Shown: positions 33,954-42,413 of the stretch, piece after piece
Layout: each line of letters begins with the position of its first letter
Numbering within the stretch: position 1 is the first letter of the stretch
DNA from: Armatimonadota bacterium
GTDB lineage: Bacteria > Armatimonadota > UBA5829
NCBI GenBank assembly: GCA_023474015.1
Contig: JAMCYN010000045.1
Location: 1 to 61,235, forward strand
Length of the DNA: 61,235 nt
Direction: 5' to 3'
Notes under the pieces: model-generated
Database searches by the model: none
What the model was told of the DNA's origin: nothing
The model's input: the letters and a program-made list of their open reading frames with translations, nothing else
Position numbers and translations under genes: made by a program

Positions 33954-35729
33954 TCAGTCCTCCCAGGGATTATTGTCGTCTTGGACTATTGTACCATCGA
34001 ACATCGTTAGAACGTCGTTCATCAAGGGGTGCTGCACAGGCTCGCTCTCAGCTTTTTCGAGCGCCCTTTCGGGCTGCGGTGCGCCGGGGAGTTCACCGTC
34101 AAGCGTAGAGGTGATTACCTTGAGCCTGACGTTCATCACAGCTTCGATTGCCTGCGAAACCTTGTCCAAGTTCTGCTCGACGCCCTTCTGATGAAACCCA
34201 TGCTTCTTGCTGAAGCCCACAGTCAGCACGGCGCCGGATATGTCCACGGGGCGTCCCTCCCGAGCTAAAGCCGCGACGCTGGTCTGCCTGAGGACTTTCT
34301 GCAGATGCATGATAATCTTCTGCCAGTTACGCTGAAGTTCGGACAGAGAAATCGAGGCGCCGCCTGCCTGGGGTGGTTCCTCGGATTCCGGCTCGGCTTC
34401 ACTCGCGGGCAGGCTCATGTCGGTAGGGGGATTAATCGGTACGTTGGTCGGGGGATTAATCCCCCGACCATCATCATTAATCTCCGCAGGCTCCTCATTC
34501 GGAAGCTCGGGGGACGGCGGCTCAGGCGTCGTGACAGGCTCCGGGACCGGCTCGGGCTTCTTTTTTTCTTCACGAGGCGCGGAGGCTGTCGGCTTGGGTT
34601 CCACGGAGCGTGGGGAAGCGGGCGCGACGACGGATACCGCGACCGGGGCCTCCTTCGGCCTTGCCATCGCCCTCAGTAGCGCCATTTCCAGACCGAGCCG
34701 GTGCTGTTCGTTCCACTTGAGGTCTTTCTCGGCGGCGGAAAAAATGTCGATAATCCGAATAAGTCGATCCTGCGTGAAGCTCTCGGCCTGCCGCCGCCAT
34801 CGGTCGTCGTTCTGCTTGCGATGGTCCGCGCCGACTTTGAGCGTCAGGATATCCCTGAAGTGGTTCGCGGCTGATTTGAGAAGCTCCCTGACATCCTTGC
34901 CCTCGCGCAGCAGCCTATCGGCCATATCGAACGCGGCGGCGGTGTCGGTGGTCGAAAGAACATCCCCCATCTCCAGCAGCAAGTCTTCATCGACGGCCCC
35001 GAGCACGGTATATACATCCTGCACCGTGACCGAGTTCTCGGTGTAGGCCATCACCTGCTCAAGAACGCTCAGTGAATCGCGATATGAACCGTTCGCGGCG
35101 CGGGCTATGAGGTCGATGGCGTCGTCGTCAATTGTAGCGCCTTCGCCCTCGACCACGTGCCACAGCCGTCCGCCGATTTCGTCGGTCGACCCGCGACGAA
35201 AATCGAACTGCTGGCAGCGGGAGCGGATCGTAATGGGGATTTTCCCGGCCTCGGTGGTCGCCAGGACAAAGACGGCGTGAGGCGGAGGCTCTTCGAGAGT
35301 CTTTAGGAATGCGTCTTTAGCATGTGCTGAAAGCTGGTGAGCCTCGTCGATGATGTAGACTTTATACCGGAGCCGCATCGGGGGATACTTGACCCCGTCC
35401 CGCAGCGCGTCCACGTCGTCAACACCTCTATTCGACGCCGCGTCCATCTCGACTACATCAACGGCGTTCCCCTCGGCAATCGAGACGCACGCCTCGCATT
35501 TGCCGCACGGGTCCGGGGTCGGCCCATCGCCGGACATGCAGTTTAGGGCCTTGGCGATCAGCCGGGCGACCGTGGTCTTTCCCGTTCCCCTCGACCCGCA
35601 AAACAGATACCCCTGCCCTATCCGCCCCGCGCGGATGGCGTTGCGAATGGTCCTGACAACATGATCCTGGCCGATCACGTCGTCAAACGTCTGCGAGCGG
35701 TATTTGCGATAGAGAGATATATAGGCCAT
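33954..35729 (-). CDS. dnaX: DNA polymerase III subunit gamma/tau
   Basis: A 591-aa clamp-loader ATPase. Seen: SLYRKYRSQTFDDVIGQDHV, Walker A GSRGTGKT (45-52), a zinc-binding C-x8-C-x2-C-x2-C (CMSGDGPTPDPCGKCEAC), Walker B IDEAHQLS and the sensor region LATTEAGKIPITIRSRCQ. The C-terminal part (about 360-460) is a Pro/Glu/Ser-rich linker before a tau-specific end. The linker encodes PPTNVPINPPTD, because a perfect 26-bp palindrome and a half copy lie in this coding stretch. Confidence 0.96.
   Translation of the reverse strand: MAYISLYRKYRSQTFDDVIGQDHVVRTIRNAIRAGRIGQGYLFCGSRGTGKTTVARLIAKALNCMSGDGPTPDPCGKCEACVSIAEGNAVDVVEMDAASNRGVDDVDALRDGVKYPPMRLRYKVYIIDEAHQLSAHAKDAFLKTLEEPPPHAVFVLATTEAGKIPITIRSRCQQFDFRRGSTDEIGGRLWHVVEGEGATIDDDAIDLIARAANGSYRDSLSVLEQVMAYTENSVTVQDVYTVLGAVDEDLLLEMGDVLSTTDTAAAFDMADRLLREGKDVRELLKSAANHFRDILTLKVGADHRKQNDDRWRRQAESFTQDRLIRIIDIFSAAEKDLKWNEQHRLGLEMALLRAMARPKEAPVAVSVVAPASPRSVEPKPTASAPREEKKKPEPVPEPVTTPEPPSPELPNEEPAEINDDGRGINPPTNVPINPPTDMSLPASEAEPESEEPPQAGGASISLSELQRNWQKIIMHLQKVLRQTSVAALAREGRPVDISGAVLTVGFSKKHGFHQKGVEQNLDKVSQAIEAVMNVRLKVITSTLDGELPGAPQPERALEKAESEPVQHPLMNDVLTMFDGTIVQDDNNPWED
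34423..34470. repeat. Perfect 26-bp palindrome plus half copy inside dnaX
   Basis: Positions 34445-34470 are a perfect palindrome: arm TGGTCGGGGGATT followed by its exact complement AATCCCCCGACCA. A related half, GGTAGGGGGATTAATCGGTA, is just upstream (34422-34441). Translated as Pro/Asn-rich linker of DnaX. The multiple of three in length keeps the frame. Confidence 0.9.
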
Positions 35730-35740
35730 AGGTCGGGTTA

Positions 35741-35817
35741 GTTTCGGGATTTCCGGAGCGGAATATCACTCAGTATCTTCGTATCCACCCTCAGCCCCGC
35801 TCCTCAAATCCCGAAAC
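35741..35817. repeat. Palindromic repeat, TTTCGGGATTT family
   Basis: Left arm GTTTCGGGATTTCCGGAGCG and right arm CGCTCCTCAAATCCCGAAAC, a 20-nt arm with one bulge, around a 37-nt loop. It lies between dnaX and the SRP RNA gene. Confidence 0.8.
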
Positions 35818-35827
35818 ACCGGGCAAA

Positions 35828-35859
35828 GTCCGGGTGTCCGATAGTCCGGGTGTCCGATA
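35828..35859. repeat. Two tandem copies of a 16-bp unit
   Basis: GTCCGGGTGTCCGATA is repeated twice head-to-tail, followed by a partial copy (GTCCCGA). It is downstream of the SRP RNA and could take part in its transcript end. Confidence 0.75.
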
Positions 35860-35902
35860 GTCCCGACTGCCGGACCGCCGGTCTCTCGGACCTAGAATGT
35901 AT

Positions 35903-36172
35903 GATCGTGCACCTTCCTCTGATAAGACCGCCCAGACGTTACCTCGGCAGCCGACTCCAGCCGGATCACCATGCGGCACATGCGCGAACGCGTTTACCGC
36001 TGCTTCCTTCCGGACCTGACGGGGTTCACGCGCCGGGCATTGCGCAGGGCCCGACTATCAACGCCACTTACCGAAGCACATTTCCAAACGGCCAGACCTC
36101 GGGCAGGACTTCAATCCCGTTATAGCGGATTCCGGGTTACAGGGCACCGCTAGTTCCCCATCTAGCACGATC
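35903..36172 (-). ncRNA. scr: Signal recognition particle RNA, large (Alu-domain) type
   Basis: About 270 nt on the minus strand. The universally conserved SRP core GTCAGGTCCGGAAGGAAGCA is at 36000-36020. Also seen in order: GTGCTAGATGGGGAACTAGC and CGGTGCCCTGTAACCCGG near the 5' end (the Alu half), GTAAGTGGCGTTGATA, CCCTGCGCAATG, CATGTGCCGCATGG and GAAGGTGCACGATC at the 3' end. The 5' GATCGTGC (36172-36165) pairs perfectly with the 3' GCACGATC (35910-35903), closing the molecule and setting its limits. This is the Bacillus-like long form, and in Bacillus it likewise precedes dnaX. It binds Ffh for membrane targeting. Confidence 0.95.
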
Positions 36173-36179
36173 ACAACTT

Positions 36180-36264
36180 AGGGAATAGGGATTAGGGAAC
36201 AGGGAACAGAAGGGACTTGCGCGCGCCTCCCTTCTGTTCCCTATTCCCTGTTCCCTGTTCCCTA
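36180..36264. repeat. GGGAACA heptamer palindrome
   Basis: Left arm with GGGAACAGGGAACAGAAGGG, right arm with CCCTTCTGTTCCC, CTATTCCCTG and TTCCCTGTTCCC, around GCGCGC. It is organised like the ATTCTGC family (7-nt tandem units in paired arms) but with a different unit. It ends exactly at the stop codon of the TPR-like gene. Confidence 0.85.
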
Positions 36265-37755
36265 CTAAATCAGCTCTTTCCTCTCCAGAACCCTCTCCCA
36301 CTTAAGGAGTTTGAATCCCGGAAGCGTCTTCGTGTCCAGGTAGTTCTTATCGGTGAAGGCCTCGCCCTTCCAGCCTACGCGGTCCTGGACAAAATCCGGG
36401 CATCCCGGCTGCTGAGGATTTACCCAAACAGTCAGCTTATACTTCTTCGCCTTGAACGGGTAGAACTCCCTGCTGATGCTCAAATCGACATCCTTCGAGA
36501 ACTGCCCGCCGCCGACATAAATGCTGTCCCACACTACCATCTTGCTCGTATCGATCTTCCAACTGAATGTCTTGAGCTCAGTCGGCTTGTAGTCATAGTC
36601 GGTCAGCATCCAGTTGACCCGGCAGCCGTCGCGCCAGTATTCGCGCCTCTTGGCATCGGCCATCTGGTTCTTCTGGTACCAGTGCGTGAAAGCTTCGGAT
36701 GCCAGGTCCTTGTATTCGGACGCCTGCGCCAGGTTCAGCTTCCCACTTATCCTGAACACTCTAGGCTTGATCTTCTTGAATTCCACCTGAAAGCCCGTAT
36801 CGAGCGTCTTCAGAGCGTCCCCAGGCGGAGTGTTGGTCGCCGTTCTGCGGGCATAGTCCGCCGTAGCACCTCTTGCGGCCTCCACCAGTTCTATTGGGGC
36901 GCTCTTCTGCTGTGCCAGGCGATTGTATATCTCGACGCCCTTTTTATAATAATCCATGTTGCCATAACGCCATGCATATCGCAAGTACAGCATTCCGAGG
37001 TTGCGATCACAGATGTCAATCGCCGAGGTGTCCACTCCCCGATGCTTCTTCCTGTACTCCTTCACCAAATCAGTGAGGCGCTTACGCGCTTTCTCCCATT
37101 GTTCTATCGCATCCTCGAACCTGCCGACCTTCTCATACTGATGCGCCAGCATGCGGTCGACATACTCCGGGCGAGGAGTTGTCCCCCCCGTATTAGGGTC
37201 GAAACCAGGGTACCGGCACGCCTTTTCTATGTATTCGAGCGCCTTGGCCTGGTCCTGGAGCTTCTTGTTGTAGTGGGTCCATCCTAGCTCGAAATACAGG
37301 TCCCACATCTTCGGATTGTTGGCGATGCCTTCTTGCAAGAGCGCCACGCTAGCCGGTATGTAGCGCTTGTCCGACATCTGATTGTCATCGACGAAGTTGT
37401 AGTCCAGGTGCCACGCGCCGGTGGTATAGACATCGATGTTGTGCGGGTCGAGCCAGGTGACCAATCGGACGATCGGGATGATGGCCTGAAACTGCCCTGT
37501 GTGGAAGAACGTGTCCGCCCTTACCCAGAGCGCCCCGGCAATTACTTCCTTAAACCCCGTGAACGACGCAAGGAACATCTGCCCGGGCAGCTCGACCATA
37601 AGCTCATTACCTTGCCCGCCCGCGGCGGCGTTGACGTTTTTCGCCTGCTTGTTCATTTTGATCTGGCTGGGATCGGCAAAGTGCTGAACTACTCCCATAC
37701 CGGCAATCATGAGCACAACCACAACCCAAAGCAGTTTTCGCTTCTCTTCAGCCAT
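36265..37755 (-). CDS. Membrane-anchored TPR-like protein of ABC-2 exporter operon
   Basis: About 496 aa from the ATG at 37755 (AAGGAAG upstream). An N-terminal helix (LLWVVVVLMIAGMGVVQHF) anchors a large exterior part with TPR-like helices (TTGAWHLDYNFVDDNQMSDK, MWDLYFELGWTHYNKKLQDQ, RMLAHQYEKVGRFEDAIEQW). Its start lies 2 nt after the stop of the ABC-2 permease. Role in the exporter (assembly or substrate handling) is an inference from the operon. Confidence 0.75.
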   Translation of the reverse strand: MAEEKRKLLWVVVVLMIAGMGVVQHFADPSQIKMNKQAKNVNAAAGGQGNELMVELPGQMFLASFTGFKEVIAGALWVRADTFFHTGQFQAIIPIVRLVTWLDPHNIDVYTTGAWHLDYNFVDDNQMSDKRYIPASVALLQEGIANNPKMWDLYFELGWTHYNKKLQDQAKALEYIEKACRYPGFDPNTGGTTPRPEYVDRMLAHQYEKVGRFEDAIEQWEKARKRLTDLVKEYRKKHRGVDTSAIDICDRNLGMLYLRYAWRYGNMDYYKKGVEIYNRLAQQKSAPIELVEAARGATADYARRTATNTPPGDALKTLDTGFQVEFKKIKPRVFRISGKLNLAQASEYKDLASEAFTHWYQKNQMADAKRREYWRDGCRVNWMLTDYDYKPTELKTFSWKIDTSKMVVWDSIYVGGGQFSKDVDLSISREFYPFKAKKYKLTVWVNPQQPGCPDFVQDRVGWKGEAFTDKNYLDTKTLPGFKLLKWERVLERKELI

Positions 37756-37757
37756 GG

Positions 37758-38627
37758 CTAGACTTCCTTTTTCTCGAACAGGATCACCGCTAGAGTCATC
37801 ATCACGAAGACATAAAGCAAGCCATACAGCACACACTGGCCAGTATATGCCGCCATGCTCGTGATGTGCGCATCCGGGTGCAGCAGCGCGTTGGGCTTAT
37901 TGAACATATCGAAGTTCGGGACGATGTAATGCACCGCTGTGTAAAAGGCTTTGACGAACAGCCCCTTGGCGTTCGCCAGAGTCTCGGTTATCGGGGCCAT
38001 CACGCCGACAAGATAGACACCCAAGCCCATGAAGAAGTTCACCGTGGGCGTTAGGAACACCGACAGGAAAAGCACTATCGAGCTCAGCACAAGGAACTGC
38101 AGGTAGATGAGAATAACGCCCCAGACCATGTTCACATCGAAGATCTGCACATTCTGGGCCGTTGCATGCGCGTCAAGCCCCCCGGCGGCCTGAGCGCCTG
38201 CAGAGACCATGGACGCCTGCGCTCCCCACGCTTTGGCCACCACGACCCCAATGAACACCAGTCCCATGAGGGCGACGCATATCCCGAGAGTCAGCAGCGC
38301 CCCGACGAACTTGCCTATGATAAACTCATAGCGCTTGACCGGCTTCGACAGGATCGTGTAGATTGTCCGCCGCTCGATCTCCTGCGGGATCAGGGAAACA
38401 CCCATTACCAAACTGATAAGCCATCCCGCCGCCGCCATCAGGCCAAGTCCCATGGTCTTGACGAGCATGATGTCGGTCGACGCGCCTTCGCTCGTCGAGA
38501 ACGAGAGCGTCTGCGCGAACGACAAGGATATTATGATAAGGCCAATCGCGATCACGAGGAAGATCTGAATTACCTTCTTCCTCAGCGCATCGCCTATGGT
38601 AGTCTTTGCAATCGACCAGATAATCAC
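37758..38627 (-). CDS. ABC-2-type transporter permease
   Basis: A 289-aa membrane protein with six hydrophobic segments and the signature IPQEIERRTIYTILSKPVKR that follows the second helix in ABC-2 permeases of the NosY/Gld type. It starts with GTG overlapping the ATPase stop by 4 nt (GTGA). With the upstream ATPase it forms a putative exporter. Substrate unknown. Confidence 0.9.
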   Translation of the reverse strand: MIIWSIAKTTIGDALRKKVIQIFLVIAIGLIIISLSFAQTLSFSTSEGASTDIMLVKTMGLGLMAAAGWLISLVMGVSLIPQEIERRTIYTILSKPVKRYEFIIGKFVGALLTLGICVALMGLVFIGVVVAKAWGAQASMVSAGAQAAGGLDAHATAQNVQIFDVNMVWGVILIYLQFLVLSSIVLFLSVFLTPTVNFFMGLGVYLVGVMAPITETLANAKGLFVKAFYTAVHYIVPNFDMFNKPNALLHPDAHITSMAAYTGQCVLYGLLYVFVMMTLAVILFEKKEV

Positions 38628-39550
38628 TTGCGCGCCTCCCTTACTATTTCCACGAAGAGGTCTTCAAGAGTCTGCTTCTGCGGCACGACCGACACGAGAG
38701 TCGCCTTGCCCTGAGCAGTGTCGAGCACCGCATGGACTTTGTCCGGGTCATCAACATATACGCGAAGCTGCGTGCCGTCCGATTTCACATCGCCCGCCAA
38801 AGGCATGATATGCGCCGCGAGTTCGGAATCGGGGTCAGAGAAGGTAACAACGGTCCGCCCGATGTGCAGCAGTTCCTCCATCGTTCCCATCCTGACCAGC
38901 CTACCGCGATTGATGATGGCGACTCGGTCGCAAACGGTTTCGACATCGCTCAGTTGATGGGAGCTCAGGAACACGGTCTTGCCATGATCTTTGAGCGACC
39001 GAATGAGGTCCTGGATGTCCTTGTGGGCGATTGGGTCCAGGCCGGAGGTAGGCTCATCGTAGATCAGCAAATCGGGATCGTTAATGAGCGACTGCGCGAT
39101 ACCTATCCGCTGGAGCATGCCTTTGGAGTATTGCCTGAGAGACCTCCGTCCGTCTTTCGCCAGCCCCACGCGGTCAAGCAGTTCATCTATCTTGCTCCTG
39201 CGGGCCGCGCTATCCATGCGGAAAAGCTTGCAGTAGAAATCGAGCACTTCATAGCCGGACATATGCTCGTAGAAATATGGGCTTTCCGGAAGATAGCTGA
39301 TCCGGCGCTTAGATTCGTTGTCTCCGGCCGGTTTACCCAACACCTGGATCTTCCCCGAGGTCGGGAAAAGCAGTCCCAGGAGAGTCTTGATAGTGGTAGT
39401 CTTTCCAGCGCCGTTGGGGCCGATGAAGCCGAATATTTCGCCCTGGCCTACCTCGAAACTGAGATTGTCGACAGCGGCAACGCTGTCACCCAGGCGACCC
39501 CCGTAGACTTTGGTAAGTCCCTGGACTACAATGGCATCTGCCACGCTCAT
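38624..39550 (-). CDS. ABC transporter ATPase (CcmA/DrrA-type)
   Basis: A 308-aa ATPase from the ATG at 39550. Walker A FIGPNGAGKTTTIKTLLGL, signature YSKGMLQRIGIAQSL (SKGM, the DrrA/CcmA form), Walker B LLIYDEPTSGLDP and switch His LSSHQLSDVE are present. A C-terminal 90-residue extension is typical. First gene of the three-gene exporter operon. Confidence 0.92.
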   Translation of the reverse strand: MSVADAIVVQGLTKVYGGRLGDSVAAVDNLSFEVGQGEIFGFIGPNGAGKTTTIKTLLGLLFPTSGKIQVLGKPAGDNESKRRISYLPESPYFYEHMSGYEVLDFYCKLFRMDSAARRSKIDELLDRVGLAKDGRRSLRQYSKGMLQRIGIAQSLINDPDLLIYDEPTSGLDPIAHKDIQDLIRSLKDHGKTVFLSSHQLSDVETVCDRVAIINRGRLVRMGTMEELLHIGRTVVTFSDPDSELAAHIMPLAGDVKSDGTQLRVYVDDPDKVHAVLDTAQGKATLVSVVPQKQTLEDLFVEIVREARK

Positions 39551-39724
39551 ACCCCCATTACCCGGAATTGCCGAACTGAGCCTCTCCACAAAAACGGGCA
39601 GCAATGCTCGCTGCCCGGCACATAAGTATAGTCAGAATCGAGGCAGGATGTCAACCCAGTTCAGCCATAGAGTATACGACCTGACGAGGCCGCAAGTTCC
39701 AAAATGTGGGACTGTGTGTAGGGG

Positions 39725-40888
39725 TTATCCCAGCAATCCTATTACCCTGGCAATGATCTCGTCGAATGGGAGGGCCATAAAGAGCAGCGGCAACATCGGG
39801 ATTACCGCCATCGCCGCGATGACGGTAATCGTCTTGCGGTCAACTGGGACAATGCTCATATTCTGCACGATGGCGTAACTATTTGCCAGGTCAGCAAGGG
39901 ATTGAATGTCCGAGGTACCAAGGATTTTCTCACGCTGAGTTTGTGACCCGTCAATCCATTTTTCGTGAAACAACTTCGCATAATCCTCGCCAAGGTCGCC
40001 GTAGCTCAGTATTCCGCTTGCTCTCACATTCACCAGCTTGTCGATGAAAACGAGAAGCGGCGCGATGAGGGCCAGAACCGCGAGGATAACATAGATGAGG
40101 ATAGGAACGGCAAGTGCGCCGGCGGGTAATCCTCGATAGACCATACCATTCGCCAGAGATGAGGCTATCACCGCGCCTCCCGCGAAGGCGATAATCCCGA
40201 ATGGGATCTGGGCCAGCCCAAGAAAGCCGAGACCTCCCGCTCGGTCGGGGTGAATCGGCTCCAACCGCATGTTCAGTCTCGATAGCCTCCAGAGCAAGCC
40301 TGTCCATATAGCCAGCCTCCAAACCCATCTTGTCAATAGGAATTGGAAGATCGGGAGGCTTACGAGCGCATAACACCAGCCGGACGCAGTAATGCGGCCA
40401 TTCGTATGATACCAGGTATCGAGTGGGTCCGACAACACACTCTGTAAGCGAATGGTTATGACGGCATAGATAGCCAGGAGAAAGACAATCTCAGCCAGAT
40501 AGGAGTTTTTGCGGCGCAGCGCATTTTGGATAGCGGATGTTACCAGCGGCGCATCTTGCTCATTTATGATTCGAGGAGTGGTGAACTCGCGCAATACTTC
40601 TCGAGTCCTTCTTGCAACTGGCGGCTCCGCGATAATTAGAAGAGGTATGGCGGCTAACAGACGCCCGTAGGAAGCGTAGTCATTCAGAAATGGGATTTTG
40701 ACGGCGTCACCCACCGCCGAACCTTCGATGATCGACAGGACAAGCAACGGAATCCAAGCCAAAGCCGCTGATACGAGCGCGCGCAAAACTACGCGATCAG
40801 CCAACCCGGCGCGTTGGCAGAGCACATGTAACGGTCCTCCCGTGGGAAGTGAGAACCATTGCGTATCATGTTGTTCCCGCGCGGTCAT
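39725..40888 (-). CDS. Polytopic membrane protein, unknown function
   Basis: About 387 aa from the ATG at 40888; a TTG at 40921 would add 11 residues. Six to eight hydrophobic segments are interspersed with charged loops (TRREVLREFTT-like, RLSRLNMRLEPIHPDRAGG). LEPIHPDRAGGLGFLG is a conserved-looking stretch that may mark a known uncharacterised family. Not part of a clear operon. I do not recognise the function. Confidence 0.7.
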   Translation of the reverse strand: MTAREQHDTQWFSLPTGGPLHVLCQRAGLADRVVLRALVSAALAWIPLLVLSIIEGSAVGDAVKIPFLNDYASYGRLLAAIPLLIIAEPPVARRTREVLREFTTPRIINEQDAPLVTSAIQNALRRKNSYLAEIVFLLAIYAVITIRLQSVLSDPLDTWYHTNGRITASGWCYALVSLPIFQFLLTRWVWRLAIWTGLLWRLSRLNMRLEPIHPDRAGGLGFLGLAQIPFGIIAFAGGAVIASSLANGMVYRGLPAGALAVPILIYVILAVLALIAPLLVFIDKLVNVRASGILSYGDLGEDYAKLFHEKWIDGSQTQREKILGTSDIQSLADLANSYAIVQNMSIVPVDRKTITVIAAMAVIPMLPLLFMALPFDEIIARVIGLLG

Positions 40889-40975
40889 GTCAGGCGTATT
40901 CCCACCGCCGCGCTCGGGCAAACCACCTGCCTAAATGGCATATGCCGCCTGGTTTCCGCACGAAGTCATTAATCT

Positions 40976-41072
40976 TGTCATGCTGAGCAAAGCGAAGCAT
41001 CTGCTTTGAACAGGGGGTATGGATTCCACGAATGGTTCAAAGCAGATTCTTCGCCTTCGGCTCAGAATGACA
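40976..41072. repeat. Palindromic repeat, TGTCATTCTGAGC family
   Basis: Left arm: TGTCATGCTGAGCAAAGCGA and CATCTGCTTTGAAC. Right arm: GTTCAAAGCAGATTCTTCGC and CTTCGGCTCAGAATGACA. It is a long palindrome with about 30 nt between arms. Matches both copies of the tandem repeat at 53471-53764. Confidence 0.85.
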
Positions 41073-41081
41073 GTATTACAG

Positions 41082-42233
41082 CTAGTAGAGCAGAACTCCC
41101 CGGGCATCGCGCCAGTAGTCCGAAACGCCCTCTTCCCACGACGCGGCGATCTCCGATGGAGACTCTCCAGCCTCTATTTGATTTCTGAGCCTGTCCGTGC
41201 CGGCGAGCAGGTCGAAGTGGCGGCGGCCGTCCTCGCCGGGCGGGAGGAACTCGAACTCCTTCGGCCACAGCTTTGCGAGCGCGCAAATCAATGCAACGCC
41301 GGTCAGCACGGGCCTGAAGGCCGTTGGGTCGGATACATGTATCTGCACGCCTCCGCACAGACGGCCTTCGCACTTCGATTTGGTGGGGGTGAAATAAGCG
41401 GCTCTGAATGTGACCCCCGGTAGATGCCACTCCTCAAGGGCGTTTCTCAGCTCGCGCGGGTCCGCCCAGGGCGCTCCCGCCAGCTCGAACGGTGTCGGGG
41501 TTCCCCTGCCCTCGGATGCGTTCGTGCCTTCCAGAAGGCACATGCCGGGGTAGACCAGCGCGGTCACAGGCTCGACTATACCGGGAGACGGCTTCAGCCA
41601 CCTAAGCCCGGTATCGTTCCAGAACATCTCTCGCGACCAGCCCTGCATAGGAATCACTTTGAGATCACACTTCACGCCGAACCTCTCGGCAATCAGCCGC
41701 GCAAGCTCACCCATGGTCAATCCGTGCCTGATCGGGATGGGAAACATCCCGATGAACGAGGCGAACTCAGGCTCAAGGACCGGCCCCTCGGGGTTCGTGC
41801 CGGAGATCGGGTTCGGGCGGTCCGGAACCCAGACAGGAATACCGGCCTCGCCGCACGCGGCCATCACGTTCGCGAGCGTCGATTCATAGGTGTAAAACCG
41901 TGCGCCGACGCCCTGTAGGTCGAATATCATTACATCGATGGGTCGCAGACTCTCCACGGATGGCTTCTTGTTCTCGCCATAGAGGCTGTAGACCGGCAAC
42001 CCGAGGCGGTCGTCTATCGAATCAACGATACGCGCGCCTGCATCAGCGTTACCGTCGATCCCGTGCTCCGGGCTGAACAACGCCGCAATGGTGACTCCGG
42101 CGATTTTCAGGGCATCCTTTATATGCAACAGTTCTCGCGTAACGGAGGCCTGGTTGGGCACAACTCCTACTCCGCGGCCTCTAATCTCATCAATGTGCTC
42201 GCTCAGGAGCAAGTCCAATCCTGTTTTGACCAT
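41082..42233 (-). CDS. namZ: DUF1343 / NamZ-family exo-beta-N-acetylmuramidase
   Basis: A 383-aa protein. Family hallmarks in order: GLDLLLSEHIDEIRGRGVGV, LFSPEHGIDGNADAG, VYSLYGENKKPS, MIFDLQGVGARFYTYESTL, WVPDRPNPISG, LTMGELARL, GRGTPTPFELAGAPW. NamZ removes N-acetylmuramic acid from the end of peptidoglycan fragments, so it points to cell-wall recycling. No signal peptide is visible, which suggests a cytoplasmic location; many relatives are secreted. Transcribed away from the tRNA-Ala gene. Confidence 0.9.
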   Translation of the reverse strand: MVKTGLDLLLSEHIDEIRGRGVGVVPNQASVTRELLHIKDALKIAGVTIAALFSPEHGIDGNADAGARIVDSIDDRLGLPVYSLYGENKKPSVESLRPIDVMIFDLQGVGARFYTYESTLANVMAACGEAGIPVWVPDRPNPISGTNPEGPVLEPEFASFIGMFPIPIRHGLTMGELARLIAERFGVKCDLKVIPMQGWSREMFWNDTGLRWLKPSPGIVEPVTALVYPGMCLLEGTNASEGRGTPTPFELAGAPWADPRELRNALEEWHLPGVTFRAAYFTPTKSKCEGRLCGGVQIHVSDPTAFRPVLTGVALICALAKLWPKEFEFLPPGEDGRRHFDLLAGTDRLRNQIEAGESPSEIAASWEEGVSDYWRDARGVLLY

Positions 42234-42239
42234 AATCTA

Positions 42240-42269
42240 TTGACCGTCCACCAAGCGGCGTGCTATAAT
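42240..42269 (+). promoter_or_regulatory. Promoter of tRNA-Ala
   Basis: TTGACC (42240-42245), an 18-nt spacer and TATAAT (42264-42269), 12 nt before the tRNA. A near-consensus sigma-70 promoter. Confidence 0.75.
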
Positions 42270-42281
42270 TAATGCGTTCCT

Positions 42282-42357
42282 GGGGCTGTGGCTCAGTTGG
42301 GAGAGCGCATCTTTCGCACGGATGAGGTCGGGGGTTCGAATCCCCCCAGCTCCACCA
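42282..42357 (+). tRNA. tRNA-Ala, anticodon CGC
   Basis: A 76-nt cloverleaf with encoded CCA. Acceptor GGGGCTG/CAGCTCC, D-arm GCTC/GAGC, anticodon stem CATCT/GGATG with loop TTCGCAC (anticodon CGC), T-arm GGGGG/CCCCC with TTCGAAT. Decodes GCG. Confidence 0.96.
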
Positions 42358-42361
42358 CTAA

Positions 42362-42413
42362 GAAATCAAATTGCCGGTGAAATATTACTTTCACCGGCAA
42401 TTTGATTTCTTCC
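42362..42413 (+). terminator. Terminator of tRNA-Ala
   Basis: A perfect 21-bp stem from GAAATCAAATTGCCGG (42362) paired with CCGGCAATTTGATTTC (to 42409), loop TATTAC, followed by TTCC. Unusually long for a tRNA terminator. Confidence 0.75.

Noticed and set aside
35850..36125. 91-aa ORF over the SRP RNA locus
   Set aside because: It is antisense to a clearly folded RNA with conserved core and closing helix.
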